DNA from: DAIOHQ01 sp036744635
Lineage (GTDB): Bacteria; Planctomycetota; Phycisphaerae; Tepidisphaerales; Tepidisphaeraceae
Direction of reading: 5' to 3'
Assembly: GCA_036744635.1 (NCBI GenBank)
Contig: DAIOHQ010000087.1
Location: 1 to 17,424 of the forward strand
Length of the DNA: 17,424 nucleotides
The notes below the pieces were generated by a model, which saw only the letters and a list, made by a program, of their open reading frames with translations, ran no database searches and had not been told where the DNA came from. The first letter of the stretch is position 1. Each line of letters starts with the position of its first letter. The position numbers and the translations under genes were made by a program. Below, piece after piece: positions 1-7,492 of this stretch.

Positions 1-81
1 GCGACGCAGTGGCGGGTGATCGACGCCCAGGCGGGCATAACGCCCAACCTGGTCTATCAGTCGGCGGGCACGATCACGTGA
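1..81 (+). CDS. C-terminal fragment of an unrecognised protein
   Basis: The first 81 bases are an open frame that enters from outside the window and stops at TGA (79-81), encoding 26 residues ending in QSAGTIT. The fragment is too short for family assignment and I do not recognise it. It ends 14 bases before a long hairpin and is convergent with the large minus-strand gene that stops at 176. That position fits a genuine gene end, but the frame could also be chance. Confidence 0.5.
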   Translation, partial: ATQWRVIDAQAGITPNLVYQSAGTIT

Positions 82-95
82 TGGAGGCGCTTCAA

Positions 96-167
96 AATGC
101 TGAATGCTGAATGCTGAATGCGGAGTGATGAATTGAATTCAGCATTCAGCATTCAGCATTCAGCATT
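96..167. terminator. Period-7 hairpin between convergent genes
   Basis: Bases 96-121 are tandem copies of the heptamer GAATGCT. Bases 142-167 are their exact reverse complement, giving a perfect 26-bp stem around a 20-base loop. On the minus strand the stem is followed by TTTTGAAG, so it can act as a terminator for the 1320-residue gene ending at 176. There is no T-run on the plus side. A second fold, GGAGTG (122-127) with CACTCC (168-173), is also possible. The role as a terminator is inferred from structure and position. Confidence 0.65.
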
Positions 168-175
168 CACTCCCC

Positions 176-3100
176 CTACTTCCCCACCACCCACTTCATC
201 ACCTGCCCTTCCCAGGTGGAAAGATACACGGCCTCTCCCTTCTCATCCCAGGCGGCGCCGGTGAGTTCGGCTTCGAAGGGGAGCTTGACATCCGCGGTGA
301 TATTCCCGGAGGCATCCATCACCAGCACCTCGCCCAGGAACAGCGCCACCGCGATCTTCTGGCCATTGGGGGACACATCCGCCGCCATCACCAGATCCGC
401 CATCGGCTTATCCCACAGAATCTTGCCATCGCGGTCCATCGCGACGATGTGCTTCTTAAACGATGCCACCAGCAGGTTGTCGCCTAAAGCGCGAATGGCC
501 CGCGGCCGGTCGAAGGGGATGTGCTTGCCGGGATTTCCCTCGGCATCAAAAAATATCAGCTCATTGAACGCCCCCGCCACCGTGGTGCCATCCTTCAACA
601 AAGCCACCTCGCGGATCGGCTTGAACGGCGCCGGCCAGGCATCCAGCTCCTGCGTGGTCGGCTGGGTTGACCCCGCCTTCTTCACCGGCTTCGGCGGCGG
701 ATAGAACCACAGCCGCTTGCCATCGCCATCAAACGCGGCCACGTCGCCGCTCCAGGTCCCGCGCACAATGCGCGGGCCGGCTTCGGCGGTGCCCATCGCC
801 AGGCCCTCGACATCATCCAATCCCGGCAGCGGGGTTTCCGTGGTGTATTGCAAAATGCCCGCCCGGTTCCAGACATAGGTGCGGGGAAACGCGGCCGCCG
901 AGATGAATTTACCATCCGGGCTGATCGCCACCGCGATGGCGCGGTAATCCAGGTCGCGGCGCCACAGTTCCTTCCCGGCGGAATCCAGCAGCGTCACCCG
1001 CCCGGATTCATCCGCCGTCGCCAGCAAGCCCGCCGCCGCGGCGATCTTGCGCACGCCATCCGGCAGCTTCACCCACCACGCCGGCTCGATCACCGGCAAT
1101 GGCGTGACCGGCTTGCGGGCAGCATCGCGCGGCTCACCCGCCCGATCTTCCACCTGCAAATCCGCCGCCAGCATCACATCCTTGGGAATGTCGGCCGAGG
1201 GCTGCTTGCCCGCCCCCCCCACCGCCGCCAGCAGCCGATCCGCCGCCGCGCGCAATCCCGCCGCGTCATACCCGGCGACAATGGCGGCATCCTTATCGGT
1301 GTCGAACGGGCTGAAAACATATTCCACCAACCCCTGCCCGCGCCCCACCGTCGCCGCCGCGATCTGCCGCATCAGCATGCCGCTGTTGTTGATGTCCTTG
1401 ATCAGCTCATTGTTCTCCGGCGTGCCGACCAGGATAAGGTTGGCGCCGGTGCTGAGATTCAACGGCGCCCAGCGCGACATCATGAACAGCCCCTTGTTCT
1501 TGGGATTCCTGGGATCGAGCTGCTCGCTGAAGACATCTTCCTTGCGGATGTCGGCCGCCTTCTTCAGCTCTCCGCCGATCTTCTCCTGCAGCTCCCTGGC
1601 AATGGCTTCGCACCCTTCGCCGCTGCCGGGAACGATGAACAAATCCTTGCGCCCGGTGAGTTCCTTGTAGTGCTTCTCATCGAAGATCGCCGCCGACGCG
1701 ATGCGACGCACAACCTTGGTGTCTTCGGCAGCGGTGACTTGAATGCCCACCGTCAGCGTCGTGGTCCTGGCGGTGAGCAGGTTGTGCAGCTCGATCGTCC
1801 ACTTGCCGCTGGCATCATTGGCCGCCGGCTGATAACGCCATCGGTTGCCGTCCGCCCGGGCCATGTCCAGTGCGTCAAACCGATCCAGCAGGATCTTGCC
1901 AGACTCATCGCGAAGAATCACTTCCACCGGCAGCGCCCCGGAATTACCCTCGGATGCAGCCGAGATTTCCATCACCGGCGGCGAACCCACCTTCCCCGCG
2001 CCCAGCTTCGGCTCGGTAATTTCCTTGGGATAGACCGCCAGCACCCGCAGCGCTGCCATCGGCAGCTTCAACTTCACCGATCCATTGTCATCCAGGGCAA
2101 TCCGCTCGCCGGTGAACAAGTCATAGACCGCCTTCCCCCTGGCAAACGGCATGGTGATGACATCCTCCGCCGGCACCGATTCCTGCATGGTGATCCAGCG
2201 CAGTCCTTCGTTGGGATGGGCATAGACCGAGGCGTCATTGGCCACGAACACATAGCGCGCATCCCCATGCTCCTGCACCGCCAGCAGCGTGAACGGGCTT
2301 TGCGCATCCACCGGCTTCTCCACCAGCGGAGCAAGCGCCGCATTCAGCACATTCAGCTCGCGCAGGTTTCCCTCTTCGCCGAACAAGTCCCGCCGCAGCC
2401 GCATCGACACCGGATAGCGGGCCTGATACCAGGAACGGTTCACCTCCATATAGCTGGCGGCGAAAGCGCGGAAATCCATCTCCATCTTCCGCGCCCCCTT
2501 GAAATCCACCGTCGTCGCCCGGTCGCTGATCACCTTCCCTCCTCCCCCGGCGAAATCATTCACCGCCTTCTGCAGATCCTCCGCCACGCTGTCCACCCCG
2601 CACACCAGCAGCACCTTGTGCTCTTTCAGCAGCCCATCGCGCAGATCCTCATCGGTCACGATCGTCACCGGAAAATGCGCCCGCTTCAGCGCGAAGTACG
2701 CCCCCACGATCTCCTGTTCATACCCGCGCCCGGCGTTCGATCCCGCCGCCTGCGACAGCGAATACCACAGCGCAGCCGGCGTCACCGGCTTTTTCAGGCT
2801 GATGAAAAAATCCCCGAACTTCTCGTTCAGCCGGTTGATCTTCACCATCTCCGCCAGCGAATACTCCGCCCACGGCAGTTGCTCATCCAACTCCCCCGCC
2901 CCCAGGAAATATCCGTGCCCATCCAGCTTCTCGCTCATCCCCAGCGCCCACGCCGCCCGCCATTGGTCCTCGACAATCCCGTAGCAGCCGGTGAAGACCG
3001 TCAGCGGCATGTTCCAGAAGACTTTGCGATTCGCCCGGCGCAGATTCACGTCAAAGCTGATCCAGTTATTCGTGGTCGGCCAGTGGTCATACATGTGCGT

Positions 3101-4138
3101 CACCTGCACATCCATGAACTCGTTGCTGGATGGATACAACCCCTCGCCGGTGACGATGTCGCCAAAAGTCTGCAGCGTGAAATCCTTCTCCGGCGAGATG
3201 CGTTTCAGATGCGGCTTCATCTTCAACTGGAAATCCTGCAACACGTGGTTGCGGAAAACCTGGTAGGCCTGATAGCCCTTGGGGTCCCTGGCAAAATCCT
3301 CCTTCTTCTCCGGCGGGTCCATCCCGGTGGCTTCCTTGAAAGCCTTATCCATCGCCGGGTCCCGCCAGTTCACCCCCGGCTCATCCATGACGTTGAGCCC
3401 CCGATAGGTGGGAAAACGCCGGCAGGCCTGGGCGTGGTACTCGGTGAGCTGGGCGGAGGCTTCGATGATGTCCTGGTCGTACCAGCTCGCCCCCGGCCGG
3501 ATTGGCCGGTGCAGCAAGCCCCAGCCGTATACCGTCGGATATTTGTACCAGTCCAGCCCGTAGCGCACCGTCTCTTCCATCTGCAATTCCGGCCCGCGCA
3601 GCTTGGGGTCGCCATCGCCCCGCCCCCACTGGTCGGCGGAAATGTTCCCCTGCAGAAAGTTGAAGTGATACCGCCGGCTCTCCTTGAAGATATCCGGCGA
3701 GGGCATCAACCACGCCGGAAACGTCATGTGTACGTTCTTGAAATGGGTCAGCGGCTGATCGGTGACGATCTCCAGCGGCAGCCGTCCCTCCAGCTTCTGC
3801 TCCCCGGCCGCCCCCCCTGTCACCCGCGCCAGCAGGGCGAACTTCCCCTGCGCCAGTTGGGCGGCATCGAAGCGATACATCACCGCCATCTCCCCCGCCG
3901 CCCCCGCGGGCTGCTTGCCCAGATCATCGGCCCCGATCCGCACCCGCCGACCCTCATCCTCTATCCACCACTCCACCTTCACGGATGGCGCATCCGCCGC
4001 CAGCTTCACTTTCAGGTTGACATCGATCAGTTCCCCGCGGCGAAACACCGCCCGCCCCGACTCGCTCTGCAGCGAGACCTGCCCGAAAACCGCGGTTGCA
4101 ACCAAAACGCCCAGCGAGAAGATGATGCGGTGGATCAT
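176..4138 (-). CDS. Large secreted glycoside-hydrolase-like protein with C-terminal beta-propeller
   Basis: The product is 1320 residues. I chose the ATG at 4138 because it opens a clean signal peptide (MIHRIIFSLGVLVATAVFGQ); the frame stays open to 4477, but that stretch is antisense to panD and looks like non-coding sequence. Domains seen: a beta-rich region (about 25-125), a probable TIM-barrel hydrolase-like region (about 130-450) with NVMDEPG at 249-255, where E253 could be the acid/base residue, a glutamine-amidotransferase-like fold as in beta-galactosidase trimerisation domains (about 455-545), a mixed region with ILVGTPENNELI, and a PQQ/WD-like propeller (about 1028-1320) with repeated strands such as SPDGK and DRDGKILW. 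The likely role is an exported polysaccharide-acting or carbohydrate-binding protein. The substrate and activity are not known, and the second catalytic residue cannot be assigned from sequence alone. Confidence 0.82.
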   Translation of the reverse strand: MIHRIIFSLGVLVATAVFGQVSLQSESGRAVFRRGELIDVNLKVKLAADAPSVKVEWWIEDEGRRVRIGADDLGKQPAGAAGEMAVMYRFDAAQLAQGKFALLARVTGGAAGEQKLEGRLPLEIVTDQPLTHFKNVHMTFPAWLMPSPDIFKESRRYHFNFLQGNISADQWGRGDGDPKLRGPELQMEETVRYGLDWYKYPTVYGWGLLHRPIRPGASWYDQDIIEASAQLTEYHAQACRRFPTYRGLNVMDEPGVNWRDPAMDKAFKEATGMDPPEKKEDFARDPKGYQAYQVFRNHVLQDFQLKMKPHLKRISPEKDFTLQTFGDIVTGEGLYPSSNEFMDVQVTHMYDHWPTTNNWISFDVNLRRANRKVFWNMPLTVFTGCYGIVEDQWRAAWALGMSEKLDGHGYFLGAGELDEQLPWAEYSLAEMVKINRLNEKFGDFFISLKKPVTPAALWYSLSQAAGSNAGRGYEQEIVGAYFALKRAHFPVTIVTDEDLRDGLLKEHKVLLVCGVDSVAEDLQKAVNDFAGGGGKVISDRATTVDFKGARKMEMDFRAFAASYMEVNRSWYQARYPVSMRLRRDLFGEEGNLRELNVLNAALAPLVEKPVDAQSPFTLLAVQEHGDARYVFVANDASVYAHPNEGLRWITMQESVPAEDVITMPFARGKAVYDLFTGERIALDDNGSVKLKLPMAALRVLAVYPKEITEPKLGAGKVGSPPVMEISAASEGNSGALPVEVILRDESGKILLDRFDALDMARADGNRWRYQPAANDASGKWTIELHNLLTARTTTLTVGIQVTAAEDTKVVRRIASAAIFDEKHYKELTGRKDLFIVPGSGEGCEAIARELQEKIGGELKKAADIRKEDVFSEQLDPRNPKNKGLFMMSRWAPLNLSTGANLILVGTPENNELIKDINNSGMLMRQIAAATVGRGQGLVEYVFSPFDTDKDAAIVAGYDAAGLRAAADRLLAAVGGAGKQPSADIPKDVMLAADLQVEDRAGEPRDAARKPVTPLPVIEPAWWVKLPDGVRKIAAAAGLLATADESGRVTLLDSAGKELWRRDLDYRAIAVAISPDGKFISAAAFPRTYVWNRAGILQYTTETPLPGLDDVEGLAMGTAEAGPRIVRGTWSGDVAAFDGDGKRLWFYPPPKPVKKAGSTQPTTQELDAWPAPFKPIREVALLKDGTTVAGAFNELIFFDAEGNPGKHIPFDRPRAIRALGDNLLVASFKKHIVAMDRDGKILWDKPMADLVMAADVSPNGQKIAVALFLGEVLVMDASGNITADVKLPFEAELTGAAWDEKGEAVYLSTWEGQVMKWVVGK

Positions 4139-4146
4139 GGCGTCAA

Positions 4147-4152
4147 ACTCTA
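4147..4152 (-). promoter_or_regulatory. Possible -10 element for the large secreted protein
   Basis: On the minus strand TAGAGT lies 8 bases before the ATG at 4138, with no Shine-Dalgarno sequence between them. It could be a -10 hexamer giving a leaderless transcript. The match to TATAAT is only partial and no -35 is evident. Confidence 0.25.
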
Positions 4153-4173
4153 CCACCCCACCCGCGCTTCGCC

Positions 4174-4179
4174 TACAAT
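4174..4179 (+). promoter_or_regulatory. Possible -10 element for panD
   Basis: TACAAT ends 10 bases before the panD ATG, so transcription would begin only a few bases before the start codon. There is no recognisable Shine-Dalgarno sequence, which fits a near-leaderless mRNA. No good -35 box is visible. The 51-base space before panD also has to serve the divergent large gene. Confidence 0.4.
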
Positions 4180-4189
4180 TCATCACGAA

Positions 4190-4576
4190 ATGCTGACCAG
4201 ACTGCTCAAAGCCAAACTCCATCGCGCCACCGTCACCTTCACCGATGTGCACTACCACGGCAGCGTCACCATCGACCGCAACCTGCTCGACGCCAGCGGC
4301 CTGCTCGTCAACGAAGCCGTCCTGATCGCCGACTGCGAGAACGGCAACCGCTTTGAAACCTACATCATCCCCGGCGAGGCCGGCAGCGGCGTCATCGGCA
4401 TCAACGGCGCCGCCGCCCGTCTCAGCCAGGTCGGCCACAAGGTCATCATCATGAGCTTCGTCCTCGCCACCCCGCAAGAATTACAAACCCACGCTGCCCG
4501 TGTGGTCATCGTCGGCCCCAACAACCGCGCCATCGAAACCATCGAACACAAGACCCTCGACAAACGTCCCATCTAG
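4190..4576 (+). CDS. panD: Aspartate 1-decarboxylase proenzyme
   Basis: The product is 128 residues, close to the usual PanD length (about 126). It decarboxylates L-aspartate to beta-alanine for pantothenate and coenzyme A synthesis in the cytoplasm. PanD is made as an inactive pi-chain that cleaves itself between Gly24 and Ser25, the serine becoming the catalytic pyruvoyl group. Here HYHGS places G24-S25 exactly at that site. Other family positions are conserved at the same numbers: K9, R54, T57, Y58 and N72 in INGAAA. The start is fixed by this numbering, because the motif LLKAKLHRATVT follows at once. lgt follows after 63 bases on the same strand. No partner factor (PanZ) or other pantothenate gene lies in the window. 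Confidence 0.96.
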   Translation: MLTRLLKAKLHRATVTFTDVHYHGSVTIDRNLLDASGLLVNEAVLIADCENGNRFETYIIPGEAGSGVIGINGAAARLSQVGHKVIIMSFVLATPQELQTHAARVVIVGPNNRAIETIEHKTLDKRPI

Positions 4577-4639
4577 GGTGGGGGTACTCGCCCACCGCTG
4601 TCGCACGCGGGACGGTTACTGGCAAAAAGAACCCCAACC

Positions 4640-5623
4640 ATGCTTCCCGAACTCTTCCACATTCCCTTCCTCAACATCCCGATCTACGGCTACGGCCTGA
4701 TGCTGGTCCTCGGCTTCCTCGGCTACATCGCCATTTCCAAATTCATGGCCCGCCGCGCCGGCATCAACCCCGAACTGTTCGTCAACGCCGCCATCTGGGG
4801 CCTCATCGCCGGCATCGCCGGCGCCCGCGCCTCCCACGTAATCGAAAACTGGCCGGACTACTCCAACGGCGCCTTCGTCGAAAACTTCCTGCACATGATC
4901 AACCTCCGCGAAGGCGGACTCACCTTCTACGGCGGCTTCCTCCTCGCCGCCCCCATCGTCATCGGCTACGGCATCTACCAGCGCGTCCCCCTGCGCAAAG
5001 GCATGGACATCGTCGCCATCGGCCTGATGATCGGCCTGGGCTTCGGCCGCATCGGCTGCTACCTCAACGGCTGCTGCTACGGCGAAGAGTGTGCCTGGGG
5101 CGTCCGCTTCCCCTACTACAGCGACGCCTACCGCGAGCAGTTTCAGAAGCGCGAAATCATCCCGCAAAACCCCGCGCTGCTCACCCCCCTCGCCGATTCC
5201 GGCGACGCCGTCATCCTCAAGTCCCGCGAGGAAGTCCGCCGCGAAGGCCTCACCGCCCTGGCCAGGCAGGAAAAAGCCAACCCCGTCCAACCCACCCAGC
5301 TCTATAGCTCCTTCAATGCTTTCCTCATCGCCGCCCTGCTGTTCTTCTACTTCTGGAAACCCCACGCCTGGGGGCGCACTTTCGCCTGGATGCTCATCCT
5401 CGACGGCAGCTCGCGCTACATTCTGGAGATGATCCGGGTAGAGCCCCCCCTCAACCCCCACCTCTTCGGCCCCCTCTCCATAGCCCAGGTCACGGCCGTC
5501 GCCCTGGTCCTCGCCGGCATCGCCCTCTGGTTCATCTTCGGCTGGTACGCCAGCACCAGCGGTGAGCAATTCGGCGACTACGCCGCCATACCAGGAAAGG
5601 CACCCGCCGGCGTCGCGGGATAG
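4640..5623 (+). CDS. lgt: Phosphatidylglycerol:prolipoprotein diacylglyceryl transferase
   Basis: The product is 327 residues, an integral inner-membrane enzyme. It transfers diacylglycerol from phosphatidylglycerol to the lipobox cysteine of prelipoproteins, the first step of lipoprotein maturation. Evidence: several hydrophobic spans, the signature region GGLTFYGG (92-99), the glycine-rich GRIGCYLNGCCYG (136-148) with the conserved Arg, a later QPTQLYSS, and SSRYILEMIR near the end. The position held by His103 in the E. coli enzyme is Tyr98 here, a variant I recall in other lineages. A hydrophilic insert of about 60 residues (about 160-220) separates the signature from QPTQLY. The start has only a weak ribosome site (AAAAAGAA). 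A potential client, the lipoprotein at 16333-17367, is encoded in the same window. Confidence 0.95.
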   Translation: MLPELFHIPFLNIPIYGYGLMLVLGFLGYIAISKFMARRAGINPELFVNAAIWGLIAGIAGARASHVIENWPDYSNGAFVENFLHMINLREGGLTFYGGFLLAAPIVIGYGIYQRVPLRKGMDIVAIGLMIGLGFGRIGCYLNGCCYGEECAWGVRFPYYSDAYREQFQKREIIPQNPALLTPLADSGDAVILKSREEVRREGLTALARQEKANPVQPTQLYSSFNAFLIAALLFFYFWKPHAWGRTFAWMLILDGSSRYILEMIRVEPPLNPHLFGPLSIAQVTAVALVLAGIALWFIFGWYASTSGEQFGDYAAIPGKAPAGVAG

Positions 5624-5657
5624 CCCGCCTGCCGCGAGCATACGCCAACCCCCAATT

Positions 5658-5840
5658 TCACATTCTCCACCATCGTACTGCGTAATAAACGGCCAGACCC
5701 AAAAAGAGGTATGTGTCGGCAAGAGTAATTGGAAACAGCCTGCGCCGCACTATTTGAGAGGTGTGGGGTCTACCCCTGAAGTACTCGATCGCCACGAACC
5801 AGAAAACTGCACAAACTAGGAAAAACAGACTGATCGGCAT
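5658..5840 (-). CDS. Small two-helix membrane protein, unknown function
   Basis: The product is 60 residues, MPISLFF to RWWRM. I chose the ATG at 5840 because AGGA lies 7 bases upstream and a hydrophobic segment begins at once; the longer open frame to 5981 adds an unconvincing basic stretch. Two likely membrane helices are visible (about 4-20 and 39-57), joined by a basic loop with RRR. No family is recognised. It lies in a more AT-rich pocket with the next gene and is convergent with lgt. It could be a real small membrane protein or a remnant of something larger. Confidence 0.5.
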   Translation of the reverse strand: MPISLFFLVCAVFWFVAIEYFRGRPHTSQIVRRRLFPITLADTYLFLGLAVYYAVRWWRM

Positions 5841-5868
5841 TATTGATCCTACAAAAGCGATCGCACAA

Positions 5869-5906
5869 GGTGAGACACGTCGATTGCGCAATCGACCTGT
5901 GTCACC
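5869..5906 (-). terminator. Hairpin overlapping the end of the 149-residue gene
   Basis: GGTGA-ga-CAC (5869-5878) pairs with GTGTCACC (5899-5906) across a two-base bulge. Inside it is the perfect palindrome CGATTGCGCAATCG (5881-5894). The right arm contains the stop codon of the upstream minus-strand gene. On the minus strand the hairpin is followed after about ten bases by TTTTGT. It may terminate transcription or stabilise an mRNA end before the 60-residue gene. Confidence 0.45.
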
Positions 5907-6351
5907 CTTTCGGCTCCCCCTCAAGAGGAGGGGCAATCGAAGCATCGCTCCAGAACGGTCCCTGCCCCCGATAGCCACCATACCACTCGCACATTAGCGA
6001 TCGGCGAGCTTCCTCCAGGATGATCTGCAGCGCCCTGTCCCAATCTTCCAGCACAATGCGAGGTTGCTCCGGGAAGCTCTCTTGAATCTTCGTCGAATAG
6101 AATTCCCGTCTCTTCTTCAGGAGGTCACTGAGCAAACCTGCGTTCTTGGCAACTACTGCCGAATCTGCCCGGCGCCACCGGCCGACACATATCGAAAACC
6201 GCCACCAGAACTCGGACAAAGGATCATCGTCGCCTCTGCCCATGTAATCAGATCGGCCTGCAACGTCGAGCAATATGGCCCAGGGAGGAAGGATCCGCCG
6301 CTGAAACCAAATCGTCGCCAGAATCTTCTTATTCCAAGTCGCATGCCTCAT
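5902..6351 (-). CDS. Hypothetical protein, tryptophan-rich
   Basis: The product is 149 residues and is not recognised. It is rich in Trp and Arg (for example EFWWRF, GRWRRAD, CEWYGGYRGQGPFW) and has a charged helical middle (LLSDLLKKRREFYS, DWDRALQIILEEARRSL). No signal peptide or clear membrane helix is seen. The ATG at 6351 has no good Shine-Dalgarno; an alternative ATG at 6243 is not better. It starts 40 bases after the stop of the phytanoyl-CoA-dioxygenase-family gene on the same strand, so it may be cotranscribed with it. The DNA is visibly less GC-rich than its neighbours, which suggests later acquisition. Confidence 0.5.
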   Translation of the reverse strand: MRHATWNKKILATIWFQRRILPPWAILLDVAGRSDYMGRGDDDPLSEFWWRFSICVGRWRRADSAVVAKNAGLLSDLLKKRREFYSTKIQESFPEQPRIVLEDWDRALQIILEEARRSLMCEWYGGYRGQGPFWSDASIAPPLEGEPKG

Positions 6352-6391
6352 TGTGCGCTACCGCCCCCCTCCGTACCTCCATGCCTCCTCT

Positions 6392-7360
6392 TCATGGCCG
6401 CGTACTCGCGGAATTGCCCTCCGCAGGAGCCGCCTCCCACCTCTCCATCCACGGCCCCGACACCATCGCATTAAACTCATCCTTCATCTCGATCGCCTTC
6501 TCCTGCATGTATTCCTGGATGCGCTGCTTCTTGGCCCATTCGCTCCAGTCGGGCTTGAAGTTCTTGTCGCCGCCGAGGCGCATCGGAATCACCGACTTCA
6601 CCCCTTCCATGCCGCTGGGCTCGGCCGGCCGCTGCCAGCGCAGGTCCACGCTCCAGCGAATCTGCTGGGACTGGTTTTCCGTGCTGCGGTGCGGGATGAG
6701 CTGGTTCAGCAGCAGCACCGATCCCATCGGCATCTCGCAGGTGACGATCTCGCCCTTGGGCAAATCCTTCTCCTCGATATAGAGATACCACGAGCTCTTG
6801 TGCCCCTTCTTGTTCTCCAGCGAATGCTTGAACACCTTCCCGCTCCTGTGCCCGCCCTTCAGCACCTGCAGCGTGCCGTTGACGGCATTGGCGTCAATCA
6901 GCGGAATCCACGCCGTCGGCTGAAAGGTGTTCTCCGCGCCAGGGATCAGGTAGGCCGTATCCTGATGCCACGGCACGGTGGCCAGCGGGTTGATCGGCGT
7001 CTTGGCCCGCAGGTTCCACACCGGATGGCCGGCGATATCCGGGCCGAGGATCTGCTGAATAATGTCGAGCAGCCGCGACGTCGACCACAAGTTGGCCAGC
7101 GGCTCGCCCAGCACGCCGTTGATATGAATCAGCACCGCCGCGCCCGGGAAGTCGCGGTCGAGCAGCGTCAGCCGCTCATAAAAACCCGCCCTCTCATGCT
7201 TGTCCTTGATCTTGCCGGCCTTGAACAAACGGTTGGCCAGATCATCGACCAGCGTATCCACCCAGTTCATCACCGGCTGCAGTTCCTCGCGGGCGAAAAA
7301 CTTGGGCAGGATGAGAAAACCATCGTCGTGATACTGCTTGAGCTGTTGGTCGGTAAGCAT
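6392..7360 (-). CDS. Phytanoyl-CoA dioxygenase (PhyH) family protein
   Basis: The product is 322 residues, predicted to be a cytoplasmic Fe(II)/2-oxoglutarate-dependent oxygenase. The metal triad is visible: H132 and D134 in PWHQDTAYL, and the distal H224 in NQLIPHRSTEN. R235 (IRWSVDLRW) is a good candidate for binding the 2-oxoglutarate carboxylate. Length and the N-terminal pattern (QYHDDGFLILPKFF) are typical of bacterial members. The substrate cannot be inferred, since the family covers fatty acyl, secondary-metabolite and nucleobase hydroxylation. The start is supported by GGAG 6 bases upstream. It is preceded by a long hairpin and followed by two small genes of unknown role. Confidence 0.88.
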   Translation of the reverse strand: MLTDQQLKQYHDDGFLILPKFFAREELQPVMNWVDTLVDDLANRLFKAGKIKDKHERAGFYERLTLLDRDFPGAAVLIHINGVLGEPLANLWSTSRLLDIIQQILGPDIAGHPVWNLRAKTPINPLATVPWHQDTAYLIPGAENTFQPTAWIPLIDANAVNGTLQVLKGGHRSGKVFKHSLENKKGHKSSWYLYIEEKDLPKGEIVTCEMPMGSVLLLNQLIPHRSTENQSQQIRWSVDLRWQRPAEPSGMEGVKSVIPMRLGGDKNFKPDWSEWAKKQRIQEYMQEKAIEMKDEFNAMVSGPWMERWEAAPAEGNSASTRP

Positions 7361-7418
7361 GAGATTCTCCGATAGAAGGAACCATTTTTACCACTGCGCC
7401 GCCGCCGTGCCAATCGGG

Positions 7419-7492
7419 ATGAAACATGAAGACATGAAACATCAAGAGGCGCCAGTCAGCGCCTCTTGATGTTTCACGTCTCATGTTTCATG
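7419..7492 (-). terminator. Long period-7 hairpin after the PTPS-like gene
   Basis: Bases 7419-7452 pair with 7459-7492 over about 34 bp with one bulge and one mismatch, around the 6-base loop CAGTCA. Both arms outside the central GCGCCTCTTG part are built on a heptamer (ATGTTTC, ACGTCTC, ATGTTTC, ATGATTC). The right arm contains the stop codon of the minus-strand PTPS-like gene (7488-7490). It sits between two same-strand genes, so termination or mRNA 3'-end protection is likely. No U-run follows directly. Confidence 0.6.

Noticed and set aside
848..4576. A 1242-codon plus-strand open frame antisense to the large secreted protein, running into panD
   Set aside because: Its sequence is rich in Arg, His and Pro with no domain until the panD part, as expected of a shadow frame in high-GC DNA. 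panD has its own start at 4190.
4577..4596. Hairpin GGTGGG/CCCACC between panD and lgt as a terminator
   Set aside because: The stem is only 6 bp and no T-run follows; lgt lies close behind and cotranscription remains likely.
4616..5722. A 368-codon minus-strand frame antisense to lgt
   Set aside because: It is a low-complexity Asp/Glu/Gly/Ala/Val product mirroring lgt codon usage; lgt is clearly the real gene.
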